From positions 4,014 through 68,013 of the forward strand of contig CAYFVU010000008.1 of NCBI GenBank assembly GCA_964346645.1: a stretch of 64,000 bases of DNA. Direction: 5' to 3'. Source of the stretch: CAYFVU01 sp964346645 (lineage in GTDB: Bacteria; Spirochaetota; Spirochaetia; DSM-16054; Sediminispirochaetaceae). How positions within the stretch are numbered: position 1 is the first letter of the stretch; every line of letters begins with the position of its first letter. Positions 33,373 to 41,933 of this stretch are shown one piece after another. The notes below the pieces were generated by a model. The model searched no databases. It had not been told where the DNA came from and worked only from the letters and a program-made list of their open reading frames with translations. Made by a program: the position numbers and the translations under genes.

Positions 33373-33485
33373 GGCGCAGAACAATCTACTACACGACACA
33401 CACATACCACACTCATTAAAGGTATATCCCCTCTCGGATCCGGAGGCGGACCCTTCGGCTTAGAGTTCGGGGGAGAGGAGGAGCT

Positions 33486-35153
33486 ATGACGGGGGCACAG
33501 ATCTTCGTAGAGTCCCTGAAGAGGGAGAAGGTGGATACGCTTTTCTGTTACAACGGGGGAGCGGTCATATCGATATTCGACGCGCTGCACCGTTACGGGA
33601 GCGATATCAATCTCATCCATCCGCGCCACGAGCAGGGGGGAACCCATGCAGCCGACGGGTATGCGAGGTCGACGGGGAAACCCGGTGTGGTACTCGTGAC
33701 CTCGGGGCCGGGCGCGACGAACACGATCACCGGCATCGCCACTGCCTACATGGATTCGGTGCCCCTGGTGGTCTTCACCGGGCAGGTCTCCACCACCATG
33801 ATAGGCTCGGACGCCTTTCAGGAGGCGGACACGGTCGGCATCACGATGCCCATCACCAAGGCGAATTTCCTGGTGAAGCACCCCGAGGATCTCGCCTCCA
33901 CGGTAAAAAAGGCCTTCTACCTCGCAACGACGGGTCGGCCTGGTCCGGTGGTGGTCGATATTCCGAAGGACGTGCAGATGCGCGAGGCCGAATTGGAGTA
34001 TCCGGAGAAGCTCGATCTGCCCGGTTACAAGCCGAAGCGCGAGGGGCACCCGAAGCAGGTGAAGACGCTGAAGGAGGCACTCGCAAAGGCCTCCAAACCT
34101 GTCGTCCTCTCCGGCGGCGGCGTGGTCTTCTCCGACGCGGTAGAGGACCTCAACCACTTTCTCGACCGATTCGGCATTCCCGTCATCAACACCCTCATGG
34201 GACACGGCGTTCACCCCTCGCGGGAGGAGCTCTACTACGGGCCGGTGGGAATGCACGGATCGCTCTACGGCAACTACGCCATTCAAAACTGCGACCTCCT
34301 CATCGCACTCGGCACGCGCTTCTCCGACCGTATTCTCGGGAAGGTCAGCGAATTCGCCCAGAGGGCGAAGATCGCCCACGTAGACATCGATGCTGCCGAG
34401 ATAGGCAAGAATGTCGGCGTAGACATCCCCATCGTAGGCCCCATAGACACGGTGGTGGAGGAGCTGAATGCGGAGAGCGAGTACGGGAACTACGAGAAGT
34501 GGATCGAGGAGCTTCAGGGAGTCCGCAGCGAAAAGCCGCTCGCCTACGAGACGACGAAGGTGCTCAAACCGCAGTATCTCATTCAGCTGGCGAACAAGTA
34601 CTTTCCAGAGAACACGGTGGTGGCCACCGACGTGGGGCAGAACCAGATGTGGGTCGCCCAGTACTTCCGCTTCCGCAGGCCGAGACGCCTCCTGACCTCC
34701 GGAGGACTCGGCACCATGGGCTACGGCTTGCCGGCGGCCGTCGGCGCCTCCGTGGGAAATCCCGACGACCAGGTCCTCGCGGTCTCCGGCGACGGGGGGT
34801 TTCAGATGACCATGCAGGAGATGGCGACGGTGCGTCGTTACGGCCTCAAGGTGAAGATGCTGGTGCTCGACAACAGTTATCTCGGCATGGTCCGTCAGTG
34901 GCAGCAGCTCCTCTTCGAGAAGCGGTACTCCGGGACGGAGATGAACGACAATCCCGACTTCTGCAAGCTTGCAGATGCAATGGGTGTTCCCTCCCGAAGG
35001 CTGACGAAGGTCGAGGATGCCGAGTCGCTGATGAAGGAGTTCGCAGAAAGAGAGGGAAGCATGCTCCTGCACGCAGTCATCGAACAGGAGGAGAACGTGC
35101 TCCCCATGGTACCGGCGGGCAAATCGTTCGACAACGTCATAGAGCGTTTCTGA
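33486..35153 (+). CDS. ilvB: Acetolactate synthase, large catalytic subunit
   Basis: 555 aa ThDP enzyme, first common step of valine/leucine (two pyruvate) and isoleucine (pyruvate plus 2-oxobutanoate) synthesis. Motifs: HPRHEQGGTHAADGYARSTG with the catalytic Glu, VTSGPGATNTITGIATAYMD, the FAD-type middle domain, and the ThDP/Mg motif SGDGGFQMTMQEM...LVLDNSYLGMVRQWQ. GGAGGAG is 2 nt before the ATG. First structural gene after the leader-peptide region; its Shine-Dalgarno is complementary to the Leu codons of the leader (see findings). Partner subunit ilvN follows after 25 nt. Confidence 0.96.
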   Translation: MTGAQIFVESLKREKVDTLFCYNGGAVISIFDALHRYGSDINLIHPRHEQGGTHAADGYARSTGKPGVVLVTSGPGATNTITGIATAYMDSVPLVVFTGQVSTTMIGSDAFQEADTVGITMPITKANFLVKHPEDLASTVKKAFYLATTGRPGPVVVDIPKDVQMREAELEYPEKLDLPGYKPKREGHPKQVKTLKEALAKASKPVVLSGGGVVFSDAVEDLNHFLDRFGIPVINTLMGHGVHPSREELYYGPVGMHGSLYGNYAIQNCDLLIALGTRFSDRILGKVSEFAQRAKIAHVDIDAAEIGKNVGVDIPIVGPIDTVVEELNAESEYGNYEKWIEELQGVRSEKPLAYETTKVLKPQYLIQLANKYFPENTVVATDVGQNQMWVAQYFRFRRPRRLLTSGGLGTMGYGLPAAVGASVGNPDDQVLAVSGDGGFQMTMQEMATVRRYGLKVKMLVLDNSYLGMVRQWQQLLFEKRYSGTEMNDNPDFCKLADAMGVPSRRLTKVEDAESLMKEFAEREGSMLLHAVIEQEENVLPMVPAGKSFDNVIERF

Positions 35154-35178
35154 GAGAGCATTCAGGGAGGATATGAAT

Positions 35179-35697
35179 ATGAGCGATCAGGAAACATTGA
35201 GGGACCATACCATTGCCTTGACGGTGGCGGATCATCCGGGGGTGCTCTCGAAGATCACGAGTCTCATTACCCGGAGGGGCTTCAACATCGACAGCATTGC
35301 CGCGGGACCGACGACCGGCAAGGGTCTCTTTCGGCTCACCATCATCGTGAAGGGTGATGACCGGGGAGTCGAGCAGATCCAGAAGCAGCTCTACAAGCTC
35401 GTCGACACCGTGAAGGTCGTTCCCATCCACCCCTCGAGAAAGGTGGAGCGGGAGATAGGCCTCATCAAGCTCAAGGTTCCTGCGGGAAAGCGGGGCGAGG
35501 TGGTTCAGATCATCAGCGCCTTCAAGGGAGAGGTCATCGACTCGGGCCCGGGAGGCTTCATAGTCGAGGTAACCGGAGAGAGCGAGAAGATCGACTCGTT
35601 TCTCGGTATGTTTCAGCCTCAGGAGATTGCCGAAGTGGCACGTACCGGAGTCGTTGCGATGGACAAGTGGGAGAAGAACGGCACTCCAAAGGCCTAG
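35179..35697 (+). CDS. ilvN: Acetolactate synthase, small regulatory subunit
   Basis: 172 aa from the ATG at 35179; GGAGG lies 8 nt upstream, better placed than for the ATG at 35173. The N-terminal ACT domain (LTVADHPGVLSKITSLITRR, GFNIDSIAAGPT) binds valine in this family. A C-terminal domain (LIKLKVPAGKRGEVVQIISA, FKGEVIDSGPGGFIVEVTG) completes the typical length. It stimulates IlvB and confers feedback inhibition. Fully in operon with ilvB and ilvC. Confidence 0.95.
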   Translation: MSDQETLRDHTIALTVADHPGVLSKITSLITRRGFNIDSIAAGPTTGKGLFRLTIIVKGDDRGVEQIQKQLYKLVDTVKVVPIHPSRKVEREIGLIKLKVPAGKRGEVVQIISAFKGEVIDSGPGGFIVEVTGESEKIDSFLGMFQPQEIAEVARTGVVAMDKWEKNGTPKA

Positions 35698-35741
35698 TTT
35701 CACACAATATTAAATTACTTAGAGAAGACAAGGAGAAAGAA

Positions 35742-36740
35742 ATGGCGGAAATCTACTACGACAAGGATGCGGACCTCTCGGTACTCGAGAAGAAGACGGT
35801 TGCGGTAATCGGATTCGGCAGCCAGGGCCACGCCCATGCGCTGAACCTCCACGACAGCGGGGTGAAGGTGGTCGTCGGTCTCAGGGACTCCAGTCCCAAG
35901 AAGGCGGAAGCGCAGCGTGCCGGTCTGGAAGTGGTCCCTCCCGACGAGGCGGCGAAACGGGGCGACATGGTGATGATACTCATACCCGATGAGCTGCAGC
36001 CGGAGGTCTACAGCCGCGACATCGAACCGAACTTGGAGGAGGGCAACATGTTGATGTTCGCCCACGGATTCTCCATTCACTTCAGCCAGATAGTGCCGCC
36101 TGCGAACGTGGACGTGACTATGATAGCCCCGAAGGGGCCGGGTCGCATGGTCCGCAGGGAGTACGAGGACGGACGAGGGGTTCCCGACCTGGTGGCGATC
36201 TACCAGGATTACACGGGCGAGGCACTCGAGCGGGCGCTCGCCTACGGCAGCGGCATCGGCGGCGGCAGGGCCGGCATCTTCCGCACCAGCTTCCGGGAGG
36301 AGACGGAAACCGATCTCTTCGGAGAGCAGGCGGTACTCTGCGGCGGGGTGACGAGCCTGATGAAGAGCGGATTCGAGACTCTCGTCGAGGCAGGCTACCA
36401 GCCGGAGATGGCCTATTTCGAGTGCATACACGAGATGAAGCTGATAGTCGACCTCATCTACGAAGGCGGTTTCGAGTACATGCGCACCGGCGTCAGCAAT
36501 ACCGCCGAGTACGGCGACTACATCACCCAGCCGAAAGTCATCAACGCGGAGTCGAGAGAGGCGATGCAGGGCATCCTCTCGGACATCCAGAAGGGTGAGT
36601 TCGCCAAGAACTGGATCTTGGAGAACAAGGCGGGACAGCCTTCCTTCAAGGCGATGCGAGCCAAACAGAAGGAGCACCGGCTCGTAGAGGTGGGTTCGCG
36701 GCTCCGGGGCATGATGCCCTGGCTCGAGAAGAAGAAATAA
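35742..36740 (+). CDS. ilvC: Ketol-acid reductoisomerase, class I
   Basis: 332 aa from the ATG at 35742 with AGGAGA upstream. The Rossmann motif IGFGSQGHAHALNLHDSG is followed by VGLRDSSPKKAEAQ, where Arg and Ser residues suggest NADPH use. The all-helical Mg-binding domain shows DLFGEQAVLCGG and ECIHEMKLIVDLIYEGG. It converts acetolactate to dihydroxyisovalerate, and acetohydroxybutanoate to dihydroxymethylvalerate. The next enzyme, dihydroxyacid dehydratase (ilvD), is not in this operon. Confidence 0.96.
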   Translation: MAEIYYDKDADLSVLEKKTVAVIGFGSQGHAHALNLHDSGVKVVVGLRDSSPKKAEAQRAGLEVVPPDEAAKRGDMVMILIPDELQPEVYSRDIEPNLEEGNMLMFAHGFSIHFSQIVPPANVDVTMIAPKGPGRMVRREYEDGRGVPDLVAIYQDYTGEALERALAYGSGIGGGRAGIFRTSFREETETDLFGEQAVLCGGVTSLMKSGFETLVEAGYQPEMAYFECIHEMKLIVDLIYEGGFEYMRTGVSNTAEYGDYITQPKVINAESREAMQGILSDIQKGEFAKNWILENKAGQPSFKAMRAKQKEHRLVEVGSRLRGMMPWLEKKK

Positions 36741-36772
36741 CCGGCGACGGAGGTCGCCGAGGAGGAGTTACC

Positions 36773-38479
36773 ATGCAGGTGAAAGTCTACGACACGACCC
36801 TACGCGACGGCGCACAGTCGGTGGGAGTCACCTTTTCGCTGGACGACAAGATGAGAATAGTCCGGGAGCTCGATACCTTGGGTGTACACTACATCGAAGG
36901 GGGCTGGCCCGGCTCCAATCCCAAGGACGAGGAGTTCTTCAGACGCTGCAAACAGAGTGAGCTGAAGAATGCCAGAGTCACCGCCTTCGGCTCCACAAAG
37001 GCGAAGAAGACGAAGGTAGAGGAGGATAAGATCCTTGCGAAGCTCGTAGAGAGCGGCGCACCGGTCATCACTATTTTCGGCAAGTGCTGGGATCTCCACG
37101 TGACCGAGGCGCTCTCCGCCACGCTCGACGAGAACCTCGAGATGATACGCTCGTCGGTTGCCTACCTCAAGAAGCATGCGGAGGAGGTGATCTTCGACGG
37201 CGAGCACTTCTTCGACGGCTACAAGGCCAATCCGGAATATGCAATGGCCTGCCTGAAGGCGGCGGAGGAGGAAGGAGCGGACTGGCTGGTGCTCTGTGAC
37301 ACCAACGGGGGAACGCTGCCGGATGAGTACGGCGAGATCAGCCGGTACGTCGCCGGTCAGACTTCGGTGAAGCTCGGGACCCATGCCCACAACGACGCAG
37401 ACTGCGCCGTGGCGAACACCCTCATTGCAGTGGAGCAGGGCGAGGCGCAGATGGTGCAGGGGACGATAAACGGCATCGGTGAGCGCTGCGGCAATGCGAA
37501 CCTCTGCAGCGTTCTCCCGAACCTCTCCTTCAAGAAGGGGATCGAGACGGTTCCCGGCGAAAAACTCTCCCTGCTGAAGTATGTCAGCCACTTCGTCTGG
37601 GAGGCTTCGAACGGCACTCCCGACGACCACATGCCCTATGTAGGAAACCACGCCTTCGCCCACAAGGGGGGTGTGCATGTCTCGGCGGTCAGGAAGAATC
37701 CGCGGACCTACGAGCACATCGAGCCGGAACTCGTGGGCAACAAGCGCGCTTCGACGATATCCGAGCTCTCGGGAAAGAGCAACGTCCTCGAGAAGCTGCG
37801 CAAGATGAACATGGCAGGCGAATCGGACGGGGATCTCGCCGGTCGCCTGGTGGCGAAGGTCAAGGAGCTGGAGTCGCGGGGATACCACTTCGAGGGAGCC
37901 GAGGCATCCTTCGAGCTGCTGATAAGTCAGGTAGTAGGCGATTTGGAGGAGTGGTTCACCCTCCACGGCTACCGGGTGATGATGTGGGACAACGGCGACG
38001 GAGACACCTGGTCGGAGGCGACGATAAAGGCATCGGTTCCCACCTCGGTCTCCGAGAGCATGGGCCACCGCGATCCGATGGAGCACACCTCCGCAGACGG
38101 TCATGGACCGGTTGAGGCGCTGGACAAGGCGCTCCGGAAGGTCCTCGAGAAGTTCTACCCCGAGCTGCGGACTACTCGCCTCTCGGACTACAAGGTGCGT
38201 ATCCTCAACGAGGATGCGGGCACCTCTGCGCTCACCCGCGTCGTCATCACCTCGTGCGACGAGGACGAGAGCTGGGGAACCGTCGGAGTGTCGGAGAACA
38301 TCATAGAGGCCTCGTGGCAGGCGCTGGTGGACTCTCTGATCTATAAATTGAGAAAGAGCTCGATCCACTCCAAGGGGAATGGAACGGGAAGCTCGGAGCG
38401 AGATCGCAGCGGTGAGCCCGGCACGGGAGGCTCCGCGGATACACAGAATGAGGAGGTAATGCATGGCACGGTACATTAA
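36773..38479 (+). CDS. cimA: (R)-citramalate synthase
   Basis: 568 aa DRE-TIM enzyme condensing pyruvate and acetyl-CoA, giving 2-oxobutanoate for isoleucine without threonine. VYDTTLRDGAQSVGVTFSL (rather than GEQSPG), YIEGGWPGSNPKD, CDTNGGTLPDE and GTHAHNDADCAVANT are typical of the CimA branch as opposed to LeuA. A C-terminal allosteric domain is present, followed by a low-complexity Gly/Ser-rich tail (about residues 530-568) encoded by the stretch that also contains the leuA ribosome-binding site and start. The overlap with leuA is 17 bp. Confidence 0.93.
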   Translation: MQVKVYDTTLRDGAQSVGVTFSLDDKMRIVRELDTLGVHYIEGGWPGSNPKDEEFFRRCKQSELKNARVTAFGSTKAKKTKVEEDKILAKLVESGAPVITIFGKCWDLHVTEALSATLDENLEMIRSSVAYLKKHAEEVIFDGEHFFDGYKANPEYAMACLKAAEEEGADWLVLCDTNGGTLPDEYGEISRYVAGQTSVKLGTHAHNDADCAVANTLIAVEQGEAQMVQGTINGIGERCGNANLCSVLPNLSFKKGIETVPGEKLSLLKYVSHFVWEASNGTPDDHMPYVGNHAFAHKGGVHVSAVRKNPRTYEHIEPELVGNKRASTISELSGKSNVLEKLRKMNMAGESDGDLAGRLVAKVKELESRGYHFEGAEASFELLISQVVGDLEEWFTLHGYRVMMWDNGDGDTWSEATIKASVPTSVSESMGHRDPMEHTSADGHGPVEALDKALRKVLEKFYPELRTTRLSDYKVRILNEDAGTSALTRVVITSCDEDESWGTVGVSENIIEASWQALVDSLIYKLRKSSIHSKGNGTGSSERDRSGEPGTGGSADTQNEEVMHGTVH

Positions 38480-40046
38480 GATATTCGACACGACATTGAG
38501 GGACGGCGAGCAGTCTCCCGGCGCCTCGATGACTATAGAGCAGAAGATAGAGGTCGCCGAGGCGCTCGAGAATCTCGGCGTCGACAGAATCGAGGCGGGG
38601 TTTCCCGTCTCCTCACCGGTGCAGTTCGACGCGGTGAAGCGGATCGCATCGGTGCTGAAGCGCTCGGCGACGGTAGGACTCGCGCGCTGCGTACGCAAGG
38701 ACATCGATGCGGCTTACGACTCGGTGAAGGCTGCGGCCCATCCGATGATTCACGTCTTCATCGCCACGAGCCCCATTCACCGGGAGTTCAAGCTGAAGAG
38801 GAGCCGTGAGGAGATACTCGCATCTATCCGTGAGCACGTGGCCTACGCGAGGAGCCTCACCGATCTAGTGGAATTTTCCCCTGAGGATGCATCGAGGACG
38901 GAGACCGACTTCCTGAAGGAGGTTATCGATGCGGCGATCGAGAGTGGGGCGAACACCGTCAACATACCCGACACCGTCGGCTACGCGATTCCATGGCAGT
39001 TCGGCGAGCACATCCGGGAACTGATCGAGCACAATCCAAAACTGCGATCCGGCGAAGTAGAGCTCTCGGTCCACTGCCACAACGACCTCGGTCTCGCCCA
39101 CGCCAACAGCCTGGCGGCGGTACACGCCGGAGCCAAGCAGGTGGAGGTCACCCTCAACGGCATCGGCGAACGGGCCGGCAACTGCGCCCTCGAGGAGTTG
39201 GCGATGAGCATGCAGGTGCGCAAGGATCTGATGGATGTGGAGACCGGTATTGCACACGAGTACCTCTTCCCCACCGGAAAGCTCCTGCAGAACATAAGCG
39301 GGATGATCCTGCAGCGCAACAAGCCGATATTCGGGGAGAACGTCTTTACCCACGAATCCGGCATTCACCAGCACGGCGTGCTCAGCCATCCGGAGACCTA
39401 CGAGATCATGAAGCCCTCAGATATCGGGAGGAGCACCGAGACTCTCATCATGGGGCGCCACTCCGGTTCTCATGCGCTGAAGAAGAAGCTCGAGCACTAC
39501 AACATCAAGCTCGAGAAGGAGCAGTACGATGAGGTCTTCAAGCGCTTTACCGAAATCGCGGACAAGAAGAAGGAGGTCTTCGACGAGGATCTCTTCTCCA
39601 TCGTCTCGTCGGTACTCGGCAGCTACCTCGGCGGCTACGGTCTCGTCTACTTCCACACCTACACCGGCAACAGCATGATCCCTTCGGCGACGATCAAGCT
39701 GAGCGAGAAGGGCGAGGAGTACGTCGGCTCGGCTACCGGCGACGGGCCGGTCGATGCGGTCTTCAACGCCATCGACGAGTGTGTCGGTATGCGGAGTCGC
39801 CTCGAAGAGTATACGATACAGGCGGTCGGTTCGGGCAAGGATGCGCAGGGACAGGTGAAGCTGCTGCTCGAGATAGAGGGAGAGATCTACGTGGGCAAGG
39901 CCTCCTCAACAGACATCATCGAGGCATCGGCCCTCGCATATCTGAATGCGGTCAACCGCTGCGTTTTGAAGAAGACGGCCAACGGCAACGGCGAGGAGAC
40001 TGACGGCAGAGGACGGAACACCGTGGCATCGGGAAAGGAAGCGTAG
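38463..40046 (+). CDS. leuA: 2-isopropylmalate synthase
   Basis: 527 aa. FDTTLRDGEQSPGASMTIEQ, AGFPVSSPVQFD, NIPDTVGYAIP, VHCHNDLGLAHANSLAAVHA (HxH metal site) and NGIGERAGNCALEE identify LeuA, which condenses 2-oxoisovalerate and acetyl-CoA as the first leucine-specific step. A C-terminal leucine-binding regulatory domain follows (KEVFDEDLFSIVSS, ATGDGPVDAVFNAIDE). GAGGAGGTA precedes the ATG, inside the cimA coding end. It lies one base ahead of leuC. Confidence 0.95.
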   Translation: MARYIKIFDTTLRDGEQSPGASMTIEQKIEVAEALENLGVDRIEAGFPVSSPVQFDAVKRIASVLKRSATVGLARCVRKDIDAAYDSVKAAAHPMIHVFIATSPIHREFKLKRSREEILASIREHVAYARSLTDLVEFSPEDASRTETDFLKEVIDAAIESGANTVNIPDTVGYAIPWQFGEHIRELIEHNPKLRSGEVELSVHCHNDLGLAHANSLAAVHAGAKQVEVTLNGIGERAGNCALEELAMSMQVRKDLMDVETGIAHEYLFPTGKLLQNISGMILQRNKPIFGENVFTHESGIHQHGVLSHPETYEIMKPSDIGRSTETLIMGRHSGSHALKKKLEHYNIKLEKEQYDEVFKRFTEIADKKKEVFDEDLFSIVSSVLGSYLGGYGLVYFHTYTGNSMIPSATIKLSEKGEEYVGSATGDGPVDAVFNAIDECVGMRSRLEEYTIQAVGSGKDAQGQVKLLLEIEGEIYVGKASSTDIIEASALAYLNAVNRCVLKKTANGNGEETDGRGRNTVASGKEA

Positions 40047-40047
40047 G

Positions 40048-41412
40048 ATGACGGAAGAGACACAGGGCCTTACGCAGGAGAGAACGGACGCCGATTCCAG
40101 TTCTATCGCCACGATGAGCGAGCGGATCTTCTCCCGCAAGGCGGGACGCGAGGTCCGGCGGGGAGAATACCTGCTCCTCGACGTGGATGTCGGCCTCGGG
40201 AACGACATTACCGCTCCCGTGGCAATACGGGAGTTCGAGAAACATGGGGGCAAGAGGGTTCACGAACCGAGCCGGCTCGTGCTGGTGGCGGATCACTTTA
40301 CCCCGAATAAGGACATAAAGTCGGCCCAGCAGGTCAAGATGGTACGGGACTTTGCCCGAAGGCAGAACATCGAGACCTTTTTCGACGTGGGAGAGATGGG
40401 CATAGAGCACGTCTTGCTCCCGGAGCAGGGGCTGGTGAGCTCCGGCGACCTCGTCGTCGGCGCCGACAGCCACACCTGCACCTACGGCGCCCTCGGCGCC
40501 TTCTCCACGGGGGTCGGTTCGAGCGACCTCGCGGGGGTATTTCTCACCGGTAAGGCCTGGTTCAAGGTGCCCGAGGCGATAGAGGTGCGTCTCGAGGGAA
40601 AGCCGAGGCCCCACGTATCGGGGAAGGATCTGGTGCTCTACATCATCTCGAAGATCGGGGTGGACGGGGCGAACTACAAGGCCCTCGAGTTCACCGGCCC
40701 CGGGGTCGCCGGCCTGACTATGGACGACCGCTTCACCGTCAGCAACATGGCGATCGAGGCCGGCGGAAAGGCGGGGATCTTTCCCGCCGATGCACGGACG
40801 GTGGAGTGGGAGCGGCTGCGCGGCATCGAAGTCGAGGAGTTCACACCGACGGAAGGGGCGGAGTATGCGGAGCGTCTCGTTATCGATCTCTCGGAGCTCG
40901 AACCCTTCGTTGCCTGCCCCTACCTTCCCTCGAACGGAAGGAGCGCCCGCGAGCTGGTGACAGAGGAGATCAGCATAGATCAGGTCGTGTTAGGGAGCTG
41001 TACGAACGGCCGCATCGAGGACATGCGGGAGGCCGCGGCGGTGCTGAAGGGAAAGAAGATCGCCAAGGGCGTCCGCTGCATCGTGCTGCCGGGTACCCAA
41101 GACGTGTATTTGCGGATGATTCGTGAGGGGATTACCGAAGCGCTGGTAGAGGCGGGCTGTGTGGTATCGACTCCTACCTGCGGACCCTGTCTCGGCGGAC
41201 ACATGGGTATTCTTGCGGAGGGAGAGACGGCGGTCTCCACCACCAACCGCAACTTCGTAGGCCGCATGGGCCATCTGAAGAGCTCGGTTTACCTCGCCTC
41301 GCCGGTGGTGGCGGCGGTCTCTGCACTGTCGGGGAAAATCGACAATCCAAACGAAGAGACGATCGAGGAGCTGCGCAAGGCGGCGATACGGGTAAGAGGA
41401 GAAGTACGATGA
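40048..41412 (+). CDS. leuC: 3-isopropylmalate dehydratase, large subunit
   Basis: 454 aa aconitase-type [4Fe-4S] enzyme isomerising 2- to 3-isopropylmalate. VVGADSHTCTYGALGAFSTG supplies the first cluster Cys, VVLGSCTNGRIEDM is conserved, and TPTCGPCLGGHMGIL supplies the other two. The N-terminal 20 residues (EETQGLTQERTDADSS) are a non-conserved extension. The homoaconitase/citraconate subfamily fits the length, and the same enzyme probably also serves the citramalate route, since no second dehydratase is present. It overlaps leuD by ATGA. Confidence 0.93.
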   Translation: MTEETQGLTQERTDADSSSIATMSERIFSRKAGREVRRGEYLLLDVDVGLGNDITAPVAIREFEKHGGKRVHEPSRLVLVADHFTPNKDIKSAQQVKMVRDFARRQNIETFFDVGEMGIEHVLLPEQGLVSSGDLVVGADSHTCTYGALGAFSTGVGSSDLAGVFLTGKAWFKVPEAIEVRLEGKPRPHVSGKDLVLYIISKIGVDGANYKALEFTGPGVAGLTMDDRFTVSNMAIEAGGKAGIFPADARTVEWERLRGIEVEEFTPTEGAEYAERLVIDLSELEPFVACPYLPSNGRSARELVTEEISIDQVVLGSCTNGRIEDMREAAAVLKGKKIAKGVRCIVLPGTQDVYLRMIREGITEALVEAGCVVSTPTCGPCLGGHMGILAEGETAVSTTNRNFVGRMGHLKSSVYLASPVVAAVSALSGKIDNPNEETIEELRKAAIRVRGEVR

Positions 41413-41933
41413 AGTTCAAGGGTAAGGCATTCGTCTTCGGCGATCACGTGAACACGGACGAGATCATTCCGGCGAGACATCTCTCCTCGTCGGATCCCGA
41501 TGAGTTGGCCATGCACTGCATGGAGGACGTACGAGAGGGATTCGGTTCGAGAGACGACCTGGCGGGAAACATCATGGTGGCCGGCGAGAATTTCGGCTGC
41601 GGCTCCTCGCGCGAGCACGCGCCTATCGCCATCAAGAGCGCAGGTATCTCCTGCGTGGTGGCGAAGAGTTTCGCCCGCATCTTCCTGCGCAACAGCATCA
41701 ATATCGGGCTTCCCCTCGTGGAGCTTGCCGAGACAGAGGAGATCTCCGAGGATGACGTGCTCTCGGTCGATCTCGGGTCGGGCACCGTACGGAACGAGAG
41801 CAGCGGCAAGGAGTACCGTGCGCCGGTGTATCCCGACTTCCTGCAGAAGATAGTGGAGTACGGAGGCTGGCTCAGCTATGCCGCCGAGGAGCTCGCCGAA
41901 CCGCGCGTCTTCGAGGAGGCGGCTGATGAGTAA
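41409..41933 (+). CDS. leuD: 3-isopropylmalate dehydratase, small subunit
   Basis: 174 aa swivelling domain of the LeuCD heterodimer. KGKAFVFGDHVNTDEIIPAR at the start and GENFGCGSSREHAPIAIKSA (the Y/F-G-x-G-S-S-R-E-H motif) are diagnostic, and SFARIFLRNSINIGLPLVEL follows. Short, archaeal-type form. Its ATG is within the leuC stop (ATGA), and its end overlaps leuB by 8 bp. Confidence 0.95.
   Translation: MKFKGKAFVFGDHVNTDEIIPARHLSSSDPDELAMHCMEDVREGFGSRDDLAGNIMVAGENFGCGSSREHAPIAIKSAGISCVVAKSFARIFLRNSINIGLPLVELAETEEISEDDVLSVDLGSGTVRNESSGKEYRAPVYPDFLQKIVEYGGWLSYAAEELAEPRVFEEAADE

Noticed and set aside
33339..35072. 577-codon minus-strand frame antisense to ilvB
   Set aside because: It lies exactly opposite a complete acetolactate synthase and has no start signal or family motif; long antisense frames are common in GC-rich genes.
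36800..38704. 634-codon minus-strand frame antisense to cimA
   Set aside because: Low-complexity Arg/Leu/His-rich translation without motifs, opposite a full CimA.
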